Source: Solenopsis invicta (taxonomy: Eukaryota; Arthropoda; Insecta; Hymenoptera; Formicidae). Taken from it: a stretch of 64,000 nt of DNA. Within the stretch, counting starts at the first letter, position 1. Every line of letters starts with the position of its first letter. The notes under the pieces are model-generated. The model saw nothing but the letters and a program-made list of their open reading frames with translations, was not told the DNA's origin and ran no database searches. The stretch covers positions 10,894,483 to 10,958,482 of the forward strand of contig NC_052678.1 in the NCBI RefSeq assembly GCF_016802725.1, given 5' to 3'. The translations under genes and the position numbers were made by a program. This document shows positions 61,511 to 64,000 of the stretch, piece after piece.

Positions 61511-64000
61511 GATAGTCCCGAGATGAGTTCTAACTTTTATCATAGTGTATCCAATCGCTAAAGTGAAAGACGAAAGAGTTATATCAGTCAAAGTTCGAAA
61601 TTTTTTAGTAAAATTGGTTTTTTTCCGAATTTCTTCAATATCTCTGTGTTCTGATAGCCCACAGAAGATATATACCTTTTATCATGATGTATCGATTTTC
61701 TGAACTGAAAAAGGAAAGACTTATATCAGTCAAATTTCGAAATTTTTGAGTAAAATTTTTTTTGCGAATTTCTACAATATCTCTCTGTTCTGATATCCCC
61801 GAGAAGAGTTCTAACTTTTATCATAGTGGATCCAATCGCTAAAGTGAAAGACGAAAGAGTTATATCAGTAAAAGTTCGAAATTTTTGAGTAAAATTGGTT
61901 TTTTTCCGAATTTCTTCAATATCTCTGTGTTCTGATAGCCCACAGAAGATATATACCTTTTATCATGATGTATCGAATTTCTGAACTGAAAAAGGAAAGA
62001 CTTATATCAGTCAAATTTCGAAATTATTGAGTAAAATTTTTTTTGCGAATTTCTTAATATCTCTGTGTTCTGATAGCCCCGAGAAGAGTTCTAACTTTTA
62101 TCATAATGGATCGAATCGCTAAAGTGAAAGACGAAAGAGTTATATCAGTCAAAGTTCGAAATTTTTGAGTAAAATTGGTTTTTTTCCGAATTTCTTCAAT
62201 ATCTCTGTGTTCTGATAGCCCACAGAAGATATATACCCTTTATCATGATGTATCGAATTTCTGAACTGAAAAAGGAAAGACTTTTATCAGTCAAACTTCG
62301 AAATTATTGAGTAAAATTTTTTTTGCGAATTTCTTTACTATCTCTGTGTTCTGATAGCCCCGAGAAGAGTTCTAACTTTTATCATAATGGATCGAATCGC
62401 TTAAGTGAAAGACGAAAGAGTTATATCAGTCAAAGTTCGAAATTTTTGAGTAAAATTGGTTTTTTTCCGAATTTCTTCAATATCTCTGTGTTCTGATAGC
62501 CCACAGAAGATATATACCCTTTATCATGATGTATCGAATTTCTGAACTGAAAAAGGGAAGACTTATATCAGTCAAATTTCGAAATTTTTGAATAAAATTT
62601 TTTTTGCGAATTACTCCAATTTCTCTCTGTTCTGATATCCCCGAGAAGAGTTCTAACTTTTATCATAGTGTATCCAATCGCTAAAGTGAAAGACGAAAGG
62701 GTTATATCAGTCAAAGTTCGAAATTTTTGAGTAAAATTGGTTTTTTTCCGAATTTCTTCAATATCTCTGTGTTCTGATAGCCCACAGAAGATATATACCC
62801 TTTATCATGATGTATCGAATTTCTGAACTGAAAAAGGAAAGACTTATATCAGTCAAACTTCGAAATTATTGAGTAAAATTTTTTTTGCGAATTTCTTTAA
62901 TATCTCTGTGTTCTGATAGCCCCGAGAAGAGTTCTAACTTTTATCATAATGGATCGAATCGCTAAAGTGAAAGACGAAAGAGTTATATCGGTCAAAGTTC
63001 GAAATTTTTGAGTAAAATGGTTTTTTTCCTAATTTCTTCAATATCTCTGTATTCTGATAGCCCACAGAAGATATATACCTTTTATCATGATGTATCGATT
63101 TTCTGAACTGAAAAAGGAAAGACTTATATCAGTCAAATTTCGAAATTTTTGAGTAAAATTTTTTTTGCGAATTTCTCCAATATCTCTCTGTTCTGATATC
63201 CCCGAGAAGAGTTCTAACTTTTATCATAGTGGATCCAATCGCTAAATCGAAAGACGAAAGAGTTATATCAGTCAAAGTTCGAAATTTTTGAGTAAAATTG
63301 GTTTTTTTCCGAATTTCTTCAATATCTCTGTGTTCTGATAGCCCACAGAAGATATATACCTTTTATCATGATGTATCGAATTTCTGAACTGAAAAAGGGA
63401 AGACTTATATCAGTCAAATTTCGAAATTTTTGAGTAAAATTTTTTTTGCGAATTTCTCCAATATCTCTCTGTTCTGATATCCCCGAGAAGAGTTCTAACT
63501 TTTATCATAGTGTATCCAATCGCTAAAGTGAAAGACGAAAGAGTTATATCAGTCAAAGTTCGAAATTTTTGAGTAAAATTGGTTTTTTTCCGAATTTCTT
63601 CAATATCTCTGTGTTCTGATAGCCCTGAGAAAAGATATAACTTTTATCATGATGTATCGAATCGCTGAACTGAAAAAGGAAAGACTTATATCAGGCAAAT
63701 TTCGAAATATTTGACTAATACCTTTTTTGAGAATTTCTCCAATATCTCTGTGTTCTGATAGCTCCGAGAAGAGGTCTAACTTCTATCATAATGAATCGAA
63801 TCGCTAAAGTGAAAGACGAAAGAGTTATATCAGTCAAAGTTCAAAATTTTTTAGTAAAATTGGTTTTTTTGCGAATTTCTCCAATATCTCCGTGTTCTCA
63901 TAGCCCACAGAAGAGATACAACTTTTATCATGATGTACCGAATCGCTGAACTGAAAAAGGAAAGACTTATATCAGGCAAATTTCGAAATATTTGAATAAA

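Larger units (their letters stand above)
39719..64000. repeat. Satellite DNA array, 139/142-bp alternating monomers
   Basis: The array starts sharply near 39719 and runs past the window end. Two monomer types alternate. Type A (139 bp) carries CCCACAGAAGATATATACC and ends in TTTTTTTTGC. Type B (142 bp) carries CCCCGAGAAGAGTTCTAAC and ends in GGTTTTTTTCC. They share most other positions, for example TTATATCAGTCAAA and TTCGAAATTTTTGAGTAAAA. The dimer is 281 bp, so roughly 86 dimers fit in 24.3 kb. Each monomer ends in a T7-T8 tract, giving a regular A/T-tract phase of about 140 bp, near nucleosome-core size. The dimer length is not a multiple of three, and the frames found in it are chance. A pericentromeric or heterochromatic place is likely but inferred. 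Confidence 0.97.

Noticed and set aside
39719..64000. Regular repeats that could suggest a CRISPR array
   Set aside because: The repeats are 139-142 bp and contiguous, with no unique spacers, in a eukaryotic genome.

Overview
The window is eukaryotic and almost certainly from an insect, most likely a hymenopteran such as an ant. This is inferred from short GT-AG introns, an AT-rich background with CpG-rich patches, insect-type Lachesin and Son of sevenless proteins, and many small inverted-repeat elements. The left half carries four complete, intact protein genes that I rebuilt exon by exon. The right half is gene-poor and ends in a satellite array of more than 24 kb that runs off the window.

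Layout. 1-5142: no recognised gene; microsatellites and a few CpG-rich patches. 5143-7634 (+): a five-exon zinc-dependent medium-chain polyol/threonine-type dehydrogenase of 339 aa. 9150-11612 (-): Lachesin, three Ig domains, with two alternative last exons that each give a different GPI-type tail. 14184-20571 (+): a 14-exon anoctamin (TMEM16, ANO1-7 type) of about 1058 aa with the full Ca2+-binding site. 22163-30932 (-): Sos, 20 exons, 1316 aa, with histone fold, DH, PH, REM, CDC25 and proline-rich tail. Lachesin and the anoctamin are divergently placed around a 2.6 kb gap. The anoctamin and Sos are convergent.

31000-39718 is a repeat-rich transition zone. It holds a CA tract, a 76-bp perfect-centre palindrome, an ATGGCA-type minisatellite and a tandem duplication of about 570 bp. 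It also holds a direct-repeat pair of about 420 bp in which one copy is interrupted by two palindromic MITE-like insertions that are absent from the other copy. Next come three tandem, decaying copies of a two-exon unit that joins a CXC-like cysteine-rich motif to a kinesin-14 coiled coil, neck and motor start.

39719-64000 is a tandem satellite of alternating 139-bp and 142-bp monomers (dimer 281 bp). From about 47.5 kb the canonical dimers alternate with blocks of diverged monomers. Marker variants recur at fixed long offsets (about 4.07, 7.71 and 11.78 kb), so the array has higher-order structure. This fits pericentromeric or other heterochromatin, which is inference.

The genes have no evident shared pathway. 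Sos is Ras signalling, Lachesin is cell adhesion and septate junction, the anoctamin is a Ca2+-activated channel or scramblase, and the dehydrogenase is metabolic. I see no bacterial-style operon or CRISPR system. The least ordinary observations are the kinesin-14/CXC triplication beside the satellite, the block structure of the satellite, and the alternative Lachesin tails.
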